Part shown: positions 23,870 through 32,898 of the stretch, piece by piece
Layout: each line of letters starts with the position of its first letter
How positions within the stretch are numbered: the stretch's first letter is position 1
Assembly: GCF_015291625.1 (NCBI RefSeq)
Contig: NZ_CP030047.1
Span: forward strand, 4,464,001 to 4,528,000
DNA from: Bradyrhizobium sp. CCBAU 53421
GTDB lineage: Bacteria; Pseudomonadota; Alphaproteobacteria; Rhizobiales; Xanthobacteraceae
Length of the DNA stretch: 64,000 bases
Direction: 5' to 3'
Notes under the pieces: model-generated
The model's database searches: none
What the model was told of the DNA's origin: nothing
The model's input: only the letters and a program-made list of their open reading frames with translations
Program-made: the position numbers and the translations under genes

Positions 23870-25435
23870 ATGGCGATGATCCACGAATTCGGTCCCTTCC
23901 GCCTCGACGCCGGCGCCGAGATGCTGTTCCGGGAGTCCGAACCGGTCGCGCTCGGACGTCGCGCGGTGGTGCTGCTGCGGCTGCTTGTCGAGCGGGCCGG
24001 AGTGCCGGTTTCCAAGGATGCGTTGATGGAGGCGGCCTGGCCGGGGCTCGCAATCGAGGAGAGCAACCTGACGGTGCAGATCGCCGCCTTGCGGAGGGCA
24101 TTTGCCGACATCGACGGGGGCGCGACCTGGATCGAGACGCTGCCGCGCCGCGGCTATCGCTATGTCGGCCCGCCGGTTGCGGTCGTATCCGAACCGGGCT
24201 CCTCCGTAACGCCCGAGCCGGCGCTGTCCGACAAGCCGTCGCTCGCGGTGCTTCCATTGTCGAATCTGAGCGGCGATCCCGCGCAGGAATATTTTTCCGA
24301 CGGGATCACGGGAGACATCATCGCCGAACTGTCGCGGTTCAGGTCGCTGTTCGTCGTCGCCCGTCACTCCAGCTTCGCTTACAAAGGCAGGACACCAGAG
24401 ATCAAACAGGTCGGCCGCGAGCTCGGCGTCCGCTACGTGGCCGAAGGCAGTGTGCGCAAGATCGGCAGCCGTGTGCGGGTGACGATCCAGCTGCTCGACG
24501 CCGTGAGCGGTTACCATCTCTGGACCGAGCGCTACGACCGCGATCTCGATGACATCTTCGCACTGCAGGACGAGATTGTACGGGCGATCGTCGCGGCGCT
24601 GCCCGGCCGGATGGAGGATGCCGGCCGGGAGGTCGCGAGGCGTAAGCCGACCTCCAGCATCACCGCCTATGATCTGGTCCTGCTCGGAAACGAGCGATGG
24701 CGTCAGCTGACCGTGAAGGCCATGGCGCAGGCCAGGGACTATTTTCGAAGCGCCGTCGCGCTCGACCGGCAATATGCCCGCGCCCACGTCAACATCGCCT
24801 GGACCATCATCTGTGACGTGTTTCTCGAATCGCCCGCCGCCGCGACCCTGGACGAGGCGCGGCGCGAGATCGAGCACGCGCTCGATATCGAGGACGGCGA
24901 CGCCTGGTCTCACGGCGTGTTCGCCCAGCTGCTGTTCCTGCTGAACGATGACGCCAAGGCCGAGATCCATTTCGGCCGCGCGCTCGCGCTCAATCCGAAC
25001 GATGCCGATGTCGCCGCCGTTTTCGCCAACATCCTGGTCTACTGGGGACGGTGGCGCGAGGCGCTGGTGTGGATCGCGACGGCCAAGCGGCTCAATCCGT
25101 TTCCGCCCAACCTGTACCACTGGTATCACGCGCTTGCCCTCTATTCCGGGCGCGAGTACGAGCAGGCGGTCAAGGCGGTGATGGAGGCGCGCTCGTTCGA
25201 CAGGTGGTCGCACGGCCTTCTTGCGGCCTGCTATGCGCAGATGGGACGACTTGGCGAGGCGCAGGCAGAGGCCGACGCGTTCGTCAGCCAACGGTGCCGC
25301 GAACTGAATGCAATCGGCAACGCCGTGCCGACGAAAACTCTCGACCTCGCCCGGGCCAGGGCTGAACGATATCGCAATCCCTCCGACCGCGAACATTTCC
25401 TCGATGGATTGCGCAAGGCGGGTTTCACCAGCTGA
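23870..25435 (+). CDS. OmpR/CadC-type winged-helix regulator with TPR region
   Basis: A 521-residue protein. Residues about 5-100 form a Trans_reg_C winged helix (FGPFRLDAGAEMLFRESEPV, then GYRYVGPP). Then comes an adenylate-cyclase-associated domain (KPSLAVLPLSNLSGDPAQEY, FSDGITGDIIAELSRF) and tetratricopeptide-like helices (YFRSAVALDRQYARAHVNIA ... HFGRALALNPNDADV). No transmembrane segment is seen, unlike E. coli CadC. It is divergent from the acyl-CoA dehydrogenase/GNAT pair, which it may control. Effector unknown. An ATG two codons in is an alternative start. Confidence 0.85.
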   Translation: MAMIHEFGPFRLDAGAEMLFRESEPVALGRRAVVLLRLLVERAGVPVSKDALMEAAWPGLAIEESNLTVQIAALRRAFADIDGGATWIETLPRRGYRYVGPPVAVVSEPGSSVTPEPALSDKPSLAVLPLSNLSGDPAQEYFSDGITGDIIAELSRFRSLFVVARHSSFAYKGRTPEIKQVGRELGVRYVAEGSVRKIGSRVRVTIQLLDAVSGYHLWTERYDRDLDDIFALQDEIVRAIVAALPGRMEDAGREVARRKPTSSITAYDLVLLGNERWRQLTVKAMAQARDYFRSAVALDRQYARAHVNIAWTIICDVFLESPAAATLDEARREIEHALDIEDGDAWSHGVFAQLLFLLNDDAKAEIHFGRALALNPNDADVAAVFANILVYWGRWREALVWIATAKRLNPFPPNLYHWYHALALYSGREYEQAVKAVMEARSFDRWSHGLLAACYAQMGRLGEAQAEADAFVSQRCRELNAIGNAVPTKTLDLARARAERYRNPSDREHFLDGLRKAGFTS

Positions 25436-25493
25436 CACTCATAGCCGCTCGTTGCTCGCCCCGCGATCTGACCTGAGTTGTGTCCGGGTGCCG

Positions 25494-26327
25494 TCAGGTC
25501 GTGCGTATCACGCCCAGTTCCTTGGACCGCTGGAGCAGGGCCGGGCGGTAAGGCGGGGAGGGATCGTCGTCATCGTCGTCAGGGATGGCGCAATAGCCGA
25601 ACTCCTGCTGGATGCGGTGGATCTCCGTGACGCGGTCGTTCAACCGCTGGAAATGCTCGAGCGACCTGGCCTTCCAGTAGCGGAAGGTATCGAAGGTGAT
25701 CGGCACGACGGCGGTGCCGAACAGCGTTGGATCGGGAACGATGGTCCGCCCCAGCAGCAAATAGCGATCGTGACCGACGATGACGAGGGTGGCATACGGT
25801 CGCCCTTCGCTTACCCGGAGGCCCTTCAGCGATAGTTCGCACAGTTTGTTGAAATAGGGTTGCTCGCGCCAGCGGTCGGGATCATCGAGGTCAACCTGCA
25901 CATTGAGCGTATCGAGCCCGAAATGCGGCACCATGCCCGCCGACTCGGGAAACCAATCATCATCGAGATGGCCTTGCAGCCAGGCGCAGCTGAATGACCG
26001 GCACTGCCGGGGACGCTCGTGGTAGATCTCGCATCCGCCGCCGGCCAGGATGTGATTGCAGACCGTGTTCACCGGTTTGCCGAGATCGGTCACCTCAAGC
26101 ACCTTGCAGCAGAGTGTGCATGATCCGCATTGCCTGACCGTCGGGGCCACGGGAAAGCCGAGGGCCCACGAGCCTTGTCGTTCGCGGACGAGCAGTTTCT
26201 GCTTCTCCAGCGTGCCCAGCGCACGCTCGACCTTGAGGCGCGACAATCTGGTCACGCCGATAATATCTTTCGTCGTCGTCGCGCCGCTCTCGACCGCCCG
26301 AACGACGACCAACGCCACTTGGTCCAT
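25494..26327 (-). CDS. YkgJ-type cysteine-cluster protein with N-terminal winged helix
   Basis: A 277-residue protein. The N-terminal 60 residues look like a winged helix-turn-helix (TTKDIIGVTRLSRLKVERAL, then LEKQKLLVRERQGSW). Next comes a CxxCxxCC cluster: C67, C70, C73, C74, with further cysteines at 90, 99, 109 and 114 (CNHILAGGGCEIYHERPRQC). This is the YkgJ/Fli-B-like zinc/iron-chelating cluster pattern. The C-terminal 150 residues are unassigned and contain an acidic run (PDDDDDDPSP). Fusion of a DNA-binding fold to a metal cluster suggests a metal or redox sensor. Confidence 0.75.
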   Translation of the reverse strand: MDQVALVVVRAVESGATTTKDIIGVTRLSRLKVERALGTLEKQKLLVRERQGSWALGFPVAPTVRQCGSCTLCCKVLEVTDLGKPVNTVCNHILAGGGCEIYHERPRQCRSFSCAWLQGHLDDDWFPESAGMVPHFGLDTLNVQVDLDDPDRWREQPYFNKLCELSLKGLRVSEGRPYATLVIVGHDRYLLLGRTIVPDPTLFGTAVVPITFDTFRYWKARSLEHFQRLNDRVTEIHRIQQEFGYCAIPDDDDDDPSPPYRPALLQRSKELGVIRTT

Positions 26328-26869
26328 TGTTTTTCTTCTTGTCCGGCTCGCGGCCGGTTCTTCTTCTGCAGTGTTCTTGGCCGCCGGTATCCGGCGGCGG
26401 CAATCCCGGTTCTATTCGGAACACGCCGCGACCGACGGCTGCGAAATTGCGGTTGAAGCGTATCGACGTGGAGCGGACGCCGCATCCGACAAACGCGCAT
26501 GGCATCCCTGAGGACAAATCGTCGTGATTGCAGCGAACAGGCGTTGGATCCGCGAGCGTCTGCAAGGTCAGTGTGGTCTCATGTCATCGGCAATGTTGCG
26601 AGAATGCGAATGTGTGACTAGCAGACCGTGCAACACGTTCAGTGTCGTTCCTGCGAACGCAGGGACCCATAACCACCGATGGTCATCGTTGAAGGTCGCT
26701 GGAACGACGAGTCCCTTTCGCGACATCCGCCGCGGAGTATGGGTCCCTGCTTTCGCATGGACGACACTGTGGGTGAGACGCCATTTGCTTACAGCGGTGG
26801 GCTTGCCCGCCATCCCCGCACAAATTCGCGATTGCCGGCTGCCTCGTCTTCAGGCAATGACGGCCTGCA
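26328..26869. other. 542-base intergenic stretch holding a dispersed repeat
   Basis: No credible gene. Open frames across it encode the typical artefact of a known repeat family (translations such as GTHNHRW and WVPAFAW) and are not coding. The inverted repeat at 26640-26769 occupies the middle; the rest is unremarkable. Confidence 0.6.
26640..26769. repeat. dispersed inverted-repeat element, copy 1
   Basis: The ends are inverted: CAGTGTCGTTCCTGCGAACG at the left and a GCATGGACGACACTG end at the right, with AGGGACCCAT / ATGGGTCCCT inside. A second copy with the same architecture occurs at 62357-62482. The family is widespread in Bradyrhizobium intergenic DNA. Confidence 0.8.
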
Positions 26870-27742
26870 ATGAACAAGTACTTCGAGGAAACTGCCGCTC
26901 GTCTGGCGCCGGCGATTTTTGTCGTGCTGTGGAGCACGGGATTCATCGGCACCAAATACGTCATCAACAATGCGGAGCCGTTGACCTATCTGGCGATCCG
27001 GATGGCGTTCGTGGTGGTGGTGATGATGATCATCGCCGCGGCCGCTCGGCCGAAATGGCCGGACCGGATCGGCGTTGTCCACAGCGTGGTGGCCGGCATC
27101 CTGGTGCACGGCTTCTATCTCGGCGGCACCGCGATTGCGATCGCGCATTCGATTCCCGCGGGGCTGTCGGCGTTGATCCCGGGCCTGCAGCCGATCCTGA
27201 CCTCGACCATCGCCAACCGCTGGTTAGGGGAGCGCGTCACGCCGCTGCAATGGGGCGGGCTCGCGCTCGGCCTCGCCGGCGTCGTGCTGATCCTGCACAA
27301 CCGGCCGATGACCGGCGAAGCAGGGTGGGGCTGGCTTGCCTCGGGCGTCTCGCTGATCAGCATCACTCTGGGCACGCTGTACCAGCGCCGCTACTGCAAC
27401 CAGATCGACTGGCGTGCCGGCAATCTCGTGCAGTATATCGCGGTGACGATCTTCTTCAGCATCGGTGCCTGGCTGTTCGAGACCAATGTCGTGCATTGGA
27501 CCAGCGAGTTCGTGCTGGCGATCGCCTGGCTGGTGTTCGCGCTGTCGATCGGCTCGATCGGGTTATTGTACTGGCTGATCCGTCACCATGCCGCGACCTC
27601 GGTCGCGAGCCTGTTCTATCTCGTGCCGGCGGTGACCGCGCTGATGGCCTATGTGCTGTTCGGCGAACGGTTGGATTATGTCGCGATGGCCGGCATGGCC
27701 GCCTGCGCCGCCGCGGTGCTGGTGGTCAACCGCCGCGTTTAG
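26870..27742 (+). CDS. EamA/DMT family transporter
   Basis: A 290-residue protein with ten hydrophobic helices arranged as two EamA repeats (first LAPAIFVVLWSTGFIGTKYV; second from LASGVSLISITLGTLYQRR). Members export amino acids or other metabolites. Conserved features include the helix ending NNAEPLTYLAIRM and the C-terminal GERLDYVAMAGMAACAAAVL. It is monocistronic and convergent with the photolyase gene, overlapping by four bases. Substrate unknown. Confidence 0.9.
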   Translation: MNKYFEETAARLAPAIFVVLWSTGFIGTKYVINNAEPLTYLAIRMAFVVVVMMIIAAAARPKWPDRIGVVHSVVAGILVHGFYLGGTAIAIAHSIPAGLSALIPGLQPILTSTIANRWLGERVTPLQWGGLALGLAGVVLILHNRPMTGEAGWGWLASGVSLISITLGTLYQRRYCNQIDWRAGNLVQYIAVTIFFSIGAWLFETNVVHWTSEFVLAIAWLVFALSIGSIGLLYWLIRHHAATSVASLFYLVPAVTALMAYVLFGERLDYVAMAGMAACAAAVLVVNRRV

Positions 27743-29220
27743 TTCTTGCCGCGGATCTTGGCGTAGGCGGCGAGCGCACGTTCGCGGCCCTGCTTGTGAT
27801 AGACGATCGGCTGCGGATAGGTCTTGCCGAGTTCGACGCCGGCGCTTGCGAGCTCGATCGGCGTTGCGGTCCAGGGCTGATGGAGCAGGTCGTCGGAGAG
27901 CTGCGCGAGCTCCGGCACCCAGCGCCTGACATAGGCGCCGTCCGGATCGAACTTCTCGCCCTGCAGGATCGGATTGAAGACACGGAAATAGGGCGCGGCG
28001 TCGGCGCCGGAGCCGGCGACCCATTGCCAATTCGCGGGGTTGGAGCCGGCATCGGCATCGACCAGCGTGTCCCAGAACCATGCTTCGCCGGCGCGCCAGT
28101 CGATCAGCAGGTGCTTCACCAGGAATGAGGCGACCACCATCCGCACCCGGTTGTGCATCACGCCGCTGTGCCAGAGCTCGCGCATGCCGGCATCGACGAT
28201 CGGATAGCCGGTCAGGCCGCGCTGCCACGCCTTCAGCGCACGAGCGTCGCGCTTCCACGGAAAGGCGTCGAACTGCTCCTGCAGATTCCGATCCGCCAGA
28301 TCAGGCACATCGAACAGCAGGTGACGGCAGAACTCGCGCCAGCCGAGCTCGCTGAGGAACTTGTCGATATCGCCGGCAAGGCGCGGATGCTCGGCCGCGG
28401 CGAAACGGGCCGCGTGCCACACTTGGCGCGGGCTGATCTCGCCGAAGCGGAGATGTGGCGACAGACGTGAGGTGCGGTCACGGTCCGGCCGGTCGCGGTT
28501 GCCGGAGTAGCCGCTGATAATTTCGTCGAGAAATGTCTTCAGCCGCGCCTGCGCCGCGGCTTCGCCCGGCGTCCAGCTCTCGCGCAGGCCGCCGGCCCAA
28601 TCCGGCCGTGTCGGCTCGAGCTGCCAATCGTCGAGGGCTTCGCTTGTGATGCCGCTAAGGGATGTCAGCTTCCTCGGCGCCGGCAGCGGCTTTGGCGGAT
28701 CGCCGAGGCCCTGCACGCGCCGCCAGAACGGCGTGAAGACGCGCAGGGCCCGGTTGTCCTTGTTGCGGATCGCCTGGGGCGCGACGAGCAGGTCGCCAGC
28801 AAAAATTTGCGAGTCCACGCCGTCACTTGCGAGCGCGGATTCAACGTCTGCAGCAATCGCTTGATGCGGCGCCTGCGCGATGTCGTTCCAGAACACGGCG
28901 CCCGCGTCGATCTCGCGTGCCAGCGCAGCGATCACGGAAGCGGCCGGTCCGGTCCGCAGCACCAGCGTTCCGCCGATCGCCTCAAGGCTTCTGCCGAGCG
29001 CGCGCAGCGACTGCGCCAGCCACCAGCGCGTCGCGCCCCCGAGGGGGCGCGCGGCTGGAGGTTTCAGGGCACGGCTTTCTTCGTCGCGGACATAGAGGCC
29101 GACCACGGGCGCGCCGCGGCTGGCCGCTTCACGCAGGGCCGGGTGATCCGACAGCCGCAGGTCGTCGCGGAACCAGACGACGACAGGCTGTGCGCGGGCC
29201 ACCCGGACGCTGCGTGCCAA
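27739..29220 (-). CDS. phrB: deoxyribodipyrimidine photolyase
   Basis: About 490 residues; repairs UV-induced cyclobutane pyrimidine dimers using blue light, FADH- and an antenna cofactor. The photolyase N-terminal domain begins VVVWFRDDLRLSDHPAL. The FAD-binding domain has RFGEISPRQVWHAARF, GWREFCRHLLFDVPDL, FDAFPWKRDARALKAWQRGL and TGYPIVDAGMRELWHSGVMH with NRVRMVVASFLVKHL and ANWQWVAGSGADAAPYFRVF. The start is probably TTG at 29220 or GTG at 29202. The gene begins only a few bases after the peroxiredoxin stop, so the two form a light/oxidative-stress operon. Confidence 0.95.
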   Translation of the reverse strand: MARSVRVARAQPVVVWFRDDLRLSDHPALREAASRGAPVVGLYVRDEESRALKPPAARPLGGATRWWLAQSLRALGRSLEAIGGTLVLRTGPAASVIAALAREIDAGAVFWNDIAQAPHQAIAADVESALASDGVDSQIFAGDLLVAPQAIRNKDNRALRVFTPFWRRVQGLGDPPKPLPAPRKLTSLSGITSEALDDWQLEPTRPDWAGGLRESWTPGEAAAQARLKTFLDEIISGYSGNRDRPDRDRTSRLSPHLRFGEISPRQVWHAARFAAAEHPRLAGDIDKFLSELGWREFCRHLLFDVPDLADRNLQEQFDAFPWKRDARALKAWQRGLTGYPIVDAGMRELWHSGVMHNRVRMVVASFLVKHLLIDWRAGEAWFWDTLVDADAGSNPANWQWVAGSGADAAPYFRVFNPILQGEKFDPDGAYVRRWVPELAQLSDDLLHQPWTATPIELASAGVELGKTYPQPIVYHKQGRERALAAYAKIRGKN

Positions 29221-29223
29221 CAG

Positions 29224-29883
<660 letters not shown>

Positions 29884-30186
29884 GATTTTACCTCATCTCT
29901 TTGAAGTTGCAGCTAAATCTGTGTTTGAGGTGGTATGTTCCAGTATAGGACGCGGGAAGGCTTAAGTGAACGGGTTCTGAAAAAAGGTGAAACATTTCTC
30001 CTTGAGGCTGGAATTCCAAGCAACTTGTTTTGATCCAAACCCCTGCGACGAAACATCAGCTGCGGCACAAAAGCTTGGAAATGCCCAGATAAAGCCGCTT
30101 ATCGCCGTCATCACGCCGGCCCCGGCTGCTATAGGACTGAACCATGACAGCTTCCAAAGCGACCAAATAGCAACCATCTAAAAATC

Positions 30187-30204
30187 TCGGAACCCAAGTT
30201 CCGA
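30187..30204. promoter_or_regulatory. perfect inverted repeat upstream of the gene at 30272
   Basis: TCGGAAC and GTTCCGA form perfect seven-base arms around CCAA. It lies 68 bases before the ATG at 30272 and just upstream of a CtrA-like half-site. It has the size of an operator for a dimeric repressor; a short terminator is the alternative, but there is no T-run. Confidence 0.45.
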
Positions 30205-30208
30205 ATCA

Positions 30209-30223
30209 TTAACCACTCGTTTA
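30209..30223 (+). promoter_or_regulatory. CtrA-like site, one mismatch
   Basis: TTAACCACTCGTTTA fits TTAA-N7-TTAA except for one base in the second half. A GAATC (GANTC, CcrM methylation site) overlaps its left side at 30203-30207. The combination is suggestive of cell-cycle control of the gene at 30272. Confidence 0.35.
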
Positions 30224-30271
30224 CGCCCGCATGGAAAAGCTGGCCTGAGATAGGAATTGAAAGCTCCCACA

Positions 30272-30853
30272 ATGTCTACCCCAAGTACCAAGACCGCTGA
30301 GGCTCTCAGCGGTGCGTTGCATCCGTCCTGCCGCAAGACCGCCGCCCACGCGCTGACCATCGTGCGCGACGGCGTCATCACCGGCGAAGGCCCGACCACC
30401 AAGGGCCGCATCCATTTCTCCCGGTCGCTCGATGCCGATGATGCTGCCTGGTGCGCGCGCATCCTGACGGCGGCCGCGGTCGAACATCAGCCGGTCAGCC
30501 GGGCCGAGATCGAGGCGCTGCTCGCGATCAACGAGGCGGCTGCCGAGCGCAGCGATGGCGGCCGGTTCGACGACCTGCTCGCCAAGGCGATCGCCCATCA
30601 TGCCGCCTCCGAGTCCGGCCTGCCGGTGCCGCCGCGCACGGTGGCGCTGTCGCCCGACACCGACATCGGCCGCTGGGCGCCGACGCAGGGCAGCAACATG
30701 GACACCAAGGTTCTCGAGTGGATCGCCGGTCGGATGCGCGGTCAGCGCCGCACCGGTCGTGCGCTGGCGGCAATGGTTGCGACGCTGGTCGGCGCGACTG
30801 CGCTTCCGCTCGCGGCGCAACTGCCCAACGTGTTCGACATCGGGATGATGTGA
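30272..30853 (+). CDS. hypothetical protein with C-terminal hydrophobic segment
   Basis: A 193-residue protein starting MSTPSTKTAEALSGALHPSC. The middle is soluble and Ala/Asp-rich (ARILTAAAVEHQPVSRAEIE). The end carries a moderately hydrophobic stretch (AAMVATLVGATALPLAAQ) that could anchor it to the membrane. No domain recognised. The ATG five codons upstream has no better site. An inverted repeat and a CtrA-like motif lie upstream. The stop overlaps a direct repeat (ATCGGGATGATGTG, twice) that leads into the terminator. Confidence 0.65.
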   Translation: MSTPSTKTAEALSGALHPSCRKTAAHALTIVRDGVITGEGPTTKGRIHFSRSLDADDAAWCARILTAAAVEHQPVSRAEIEALLAINEAAAERSDGGRFDDLLAKAIAHHAASESGLPVPPRTVALSPDTDIGRWAPTQGSNMDTKVLEWIAGRMRGQRRTGRALAAMVATLVGATALPLAAQLPNVFDIGMM

Positions 30854-30858
30854 TCAAT

Positions 30859-30885
30859 CGGGATGATGTGGCCTGCATCATCCCG
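30859..30885. terminator. bidirectional terminator hairpin between convergent genes
   Basis: Perfect ten-base arms CGGGATGATG and CATCATCCCG flank seven bases (TGGCCTG). It sits between the stop at 30853 and the end of the convergent phosphatase-like gene at 30917. No T-run, but position and stem quality support a shared terminator. Confidence 0.55.
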
Positions 30886-30916
30886 GACCAACGGCTTCAG
30901 GTGAGAGCAGCGGGGA

Positions 30917-32758
30917 TCACTTCCCCGCCGTTTTCTGTTTGCCGTCGCTCTCCTCGAGCCCGAGCGTCCGCCCCGGAAACCCGGCGACGTCGAAATAGCG
31001 GGTCGAGAGCACACGCTGGAATTTCAGCACCGTGCGCAGGCCATTGGCCGACGGCTTCTTCGACATGATGGTGCCCTCGGCCATCTTCGGCACGATGCCG
31101 TTCGGCAGCGCTTCCGACATCACCCGGCCGATCAGCCCGCCATTGTTCGGCGCGCGCAGGCCCAGTAGCTGGGCCGCGGTCATGCCGACATCGGCGTTGC
31201 TGACCGGCAGCGGATCGACATAGCCCGCCTTGAAGTCGGGGCCGATCGCGGCGGTGAAGTTGTAGGTGTCCCCGCGGCTGAAGCTGCCATGCATGCCCTG
31301 GCCCTGGCGCAGCACGGTGTCGGCGATCTGCACCGAGCAGTTGGTCGGGATCTCGCAGCCGCTCGACCAGGAGCGGAAATTGACCACGATCGACGGATTC
31401 GGCGTCACCGCCTTGCCCTTCAGGTTGAGGTTCGACATCGGCAGCGTGCCGGGGAAGTTGCCGAGCTTGTCGTCGACGAAGAGGCCAGAGACATAGTCCT
31501 GCTCGAGCAGCGCCTTGATGACGCGGTCGGCGAGCTTCTTGTCGCGGTTCGGCAGGTAGATCAGGTCCGAGCCGCCATTGGTCGCGACCACGACGTCGGG
31601 CTTGGTCGGATCCTGGCCGAGCACGCCGTTGCCGGCCTTCGGGTGGGCGTTGTCGGCGACCTTGGCATTCTTGTCGTTGGGGTCGAACAGCGGCAGGTCC
31701 AGCGCCTTGGCGAGATCGATCGCCAGGAAGCCCATCGGGAGGAAATCCTTCGGCGTGTCGTCGTAGCTGATCTTGGCCGACGGGCTGATCTTGCTCTCCT
31801 TCGAGATCGTCGAGAAGCCGTGGTCGGAGGAGACCATGATGTTGGTGGTGGCGGACAGCCCAAGCTCGTCGAGCGCCTTGCGGAGCTGGGCGAGGTTGTT
31901 GTCGGCATTCTTGATGCCGGCCATCGAGGTCGGACCGTTGATGCCGGGGGTGATGGTGTTGAGGCTGTCGCCGGTGTTGTGCTGGCTGCCGTCGGGATCG
32001 CGCGACCAGAACACCAGCACGAACGGCTTGTTGCGCGCCTTGAACATCGGCAGCACGACCTTGGTCGCGACATCGGCCATGTAGGCCTGCTGCGCGACGT
32101 TGGCGACCGTGGTGCCGGGCGTCTTGGCATCGCCGGCCTTGGCATTGTCACCGCGGCTCGGGGTGGCGAGCGGCAGGCCGGCCTTGGTCAGCGCGTCCTT
32201 CATCTCGTCGGAGAGCGGCACGCCGGTCTTGCCGCCGGTGGAATCGTCGATCACGATCGTGTTCTTGCCGCGATCGGTGTGGTCGAACAGCAGGGTCGGA
32301 CCGACCTTGCCGATAGCGGCGGTACTGAAACCCTGGCCGCGGGCCATCTTCAGCAGCGTCTCCTCGTTGAGGTAGTCGCCGTTGAAATGATCGTCGATGT
32401 CGGCGAGCACGGCGTCGTTCTCGATGAAGGGGACCACGGTGTCGCCGGCGGGCACCGAGGTGTAGCTGGTATAGATCGTGTTGGAGAAGGTGCCGGTGTC
32501 GCCGAGATAGTGGCCGGTCGACAGCGCCGAGCTGTTCGCCATGGTGAAGGTCGGGAACAGCGAATGCGAGTTCTTGAAGTGGACGCCCTTGTCGCGGATC
32601 TCGGCCATCGCCGGCGCCGTCTCCGGCGTCACGATGCCGCCGCGCAGGCCGTCGGGGACGAACAGGATGAGGTTGCGGGGTTTTGCATTCTGTGCGGAAG
32701 CGGCGCCGGCTGAAAGCGCGATCACGCTCGCGGACAGTAGTGTAATGGCACGGCGCAT
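30917..32758 (-). CDS. exported alkaline phosphatase superfamily protein (phosphodiesterase/nucleotide pyrophosphatase type)
   Basis: A 613-residue protein with a signal peptide cleaved at ASA-QN (residue 22). The metal site is seen in LILFVPDGLRGG (D35) and the nucleophile region in SLFPTFTMANSSALSTGHYL (Thr near 69-71), with further ligands in SSDHGFSTISKES and the HNTGDS segment. This is the type I phosphodiesterase/NPP fold of the alkaline phosphatase superfamily, hydrolysing phosphate mono- or diesters in the periplasm. It has GGGGGAA before the ATG at 32758. A strong terminator separates it from the RND operon, so it has its own promoter. Confidence 0.85.
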   Translation of the reverse strand: MRRAITLLSASVIALSAGAASAQNAKPRNLILFVPDGLRGGIVTPETAPAMAEIRDKGVHFKNSHSLFPTFTMANSSALSTGHYLGDTGTFSNTIYTSYTSVPAGDTVVPFIENDAVLADIDDHFNGDYLNEETLLKMARGQGFSTAAIGKVGPTLLFDHTDRGKNTIVIDDSTGGKTGVPLSDEMKDALTKAGLPLATPSRGDNAKAGDAKTPGTTVANVAQQAYMADVATKVVLPMFKARNKPFVLVFWSRDPDGSQHNTGDSLNTITPGINGPTSMAGIKNADNNLAQLRKALDELGLSATTNIMVSSDHGFSTISKESKISPSAKISYDDTPKDFLPMGFLAIDLAKALDLPLFDPNDKNAKVADNAHPKAGNGVLGQDPTKPDVVVATNGGSDLIYLPNRDKKLADRVIKALLEQDYVSGLFVDDKLGNFPGTLPMSNLNLKGKAVTPNPSIVVNFRSWSSGCEIPTNCSVQIADTVLRQGQGMHGSFSRGDTYNFTAAIGPDFKAGYVDPLPVSNADVGMTAAQLLGLRAPNNGGLIGRVMSEALPNGIVPKMAEGTIMSKKPSANGLRTVLKFQRVLSTRYFDVAGFPGRTLGLEESDGKQKTAGK

Positions 32759-32832
32759 TTTGTTATTCCCCCTGATGAAGCCCCGCGGCAGCCCGCCGCC
32801 GTCTTCGTTTAGTTTTGCCATATGACAGAAAT

Positions 32833-32859
32833 GTTACAGCGCCCGCCGGGCGCTGTAAC
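32833..32859. terminator. terminator after the RND operon
   Basis: A 13-base perfect stem (GTTACAGCGCCCG / CGGGCGCTGTAAC) with a single-base centre. It lies 40 bases past the RND stop (minus direction) and before the phosphatase-like gene. On the minus strand it is followed by ATTTCTGTC; on the plus strand TTTTTCTT lies about 10 bases beyond. Confidence 0.65.
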
Positions 32860-32898
32860 TGCCAGATTTTTCTTGGGCGGCTGCGGGCCAACACACCG

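Larger units (their letters stand above)
29884..30271. other. 388-base intergenic region between divergent genes
   Basis: AT-richer than its flanks. It holds the peroxiredoxin promoter side and the control elements of the gene at 30272. A 71-codon minus-strand frame (29962-30177) encodes one hydrophobic segment but lacks a ribosome binding site, so it is not called. Confidence 0.5.

Noticed and set aside
26524..28128. Plus-strand open frame running through the repeat and into the transporter gene
   Set aside because: Its first part is the typical artefact of the dispersed repeat and the rest is out of frame with the DMT transporter.
29962..30177. Minus-strand 71-codon frame with one hydrophobic segment
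   Set aside because: No ribosome binding site and no supporting context; the hydrophobic segment alone is not enough.
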